From assembly GCA_965237725.1 (NCBI GenBank), contig OZ250151.1, positions 1,674,001-1,738,000 on the forward strand: 64,000 bases of DNA. Reading direction: 5' to 3'. Both the position numbers and the translations under genes were made by a program. The first letter of the stretch is position 1; each line of letters opens with the position of its first letter. Positions 63,751 to 64,000 of this stretch are shown one piece after another. A model generated the notes under the pieces. It was not told the origin of the DNA. It did no database searches and saw nothing but the letters and a program-made list of their open reading frames with translations. Source of the DNA: G965237725 sp965237725 (GTDB lineage: Bacteria; Pseudomonadota; Gammaproteobacteria; Arenicellales; Poriferihabitantaceae).

Positions 63751-64000
63751 TTGAAGCAACCCCTACTCGACCCCAGCGACCTGGAAGATCAAATTAATCA
63801 ACTTAATCTAGATCTTGATACGCCCTGGGCAATTGAAGATAAATCTATACACAAAACCTTCGTTTTCAAAAATTTTATCCAGGCTTTTGGCTTTATGAGC
63901 AAGGTCGCAATTCTGGCAGAAAAAATGAACCACCATCCAGAATGGAGCAATGTTTATAAGACCGTGGATATTGTTCTAACTACCCACAGCGCCGGCGGAC
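63751..64000 (+). CDS. Pterin-4a-carbinolamine dehydratase, N-terminal part
   Basis: The first 83 codons are visible and the gene runs off the right edge. EKMNHHPEWSNVYKTVDIVL with the following TTHSAGG is the conserved active-site region of PCD/DCoH enzymes. They dehydrate the 4a-hydroxy-pterin formed by aromatic amino acid hydroxylases. The start is TTG 63751, with GGAG eight bases before. No hydroxylase gene is in view. Confidence 0.88.
   Translation, partial: MKQPLLDPSDLEDQINQLNLDLDTPWAIEDKSIHKTFVFKNFIQAFGFMSKVAILAEKMNHHPEWSNVYKTVDIVLTTHSAGG

Overview
The window looks like a chromosomal segment of a free-living, aerobic, piliated gammaproteobacterium, probably marine or otherwise oligotrophic. 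The basis is gene content and order: petABC-sspAB, hslVU, rpoH, pilMNOPQ-aroKB-gltBD-hemE, and lptC-lptA-lptB-rpoN-hpf-ptsN-hprK-rapZ-HPr-EI are characteristic gammaproteobacterial neighbourhoods. No rRNA, tRNA, CRISPR array or intact transposase gene was seen. I cannot name the genus.

Layout. 1-5400: end of a probable hda gene and a CDP-alcohol phosphatidyltransferase (minus), then purM-purN-DUF3108 and a two-gene ABC exporter (plus). 5431-12414: a catabolic island with a TauD-like dioxygenase, a GMC oxidoreductase, a hydroxy-acid oxidase, a sulfopropanediol/histidinol dehydrogenase-family protein and an SDR. It also holds decayed remnants of an IclR regulator and of a zinc-type alcohol dehydrogenase. 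12416-24365: an AT-rich surface-glycan island with four likely glycosyltransferases plus an exostosin-like protein, several methyltransferases, asnB and two methyltransferase relics. 24416-35657: a long minus-strand block with a Lon-like domain protein, a dienelactone hydrolase, the nitrogen-related PTS with HPr kinase and RapZ, the hibernation factor, sigma-54 and LPS transport. 35856-36964: TerC and DUF1244 proteins. 37131-51835: minus-strand hemE, gltDB, aroBK and the type IV pilus secretin/alignment operon. 52073-54553: PBP1A. 54739-62469: minus-strand rpoH, an acyltransferase, hslUV, sspBA and the cytochrome bc1 operon. 62914-64000: an SDR and the start of a pterin carbinolamine dehydratase.

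How the parts fit. The EI-HPr-HprK-EIIA(Ntr)-RapZ set has no sugar permease nearby and sits beside rpoN and lpt genes. This suggests a purely regulatory phosphorelay linked to nitrogen and envelope control. The pilus operon lies directly upstream of aroKB, as in Pseudomonas.

The most notable non-coding signals are these: five copies of a 160-200 bp MITE-like element in two subfamilies, two of them inserted inside the lpt/rpoN block; a perfect CIRCE operator (TTAGCACTC-N9-GAGTGCTAA) just upstream of rpoH; and an apparent +1 frameshift in pilQ. I did not find a clearly new defence or biosynthetic system. The strongest leads are the CIRCE-rpoH circuit, the MITE family with its conserved reading frame, and the possible sulfonate/hydroxy-acid island that is losing its regulator.
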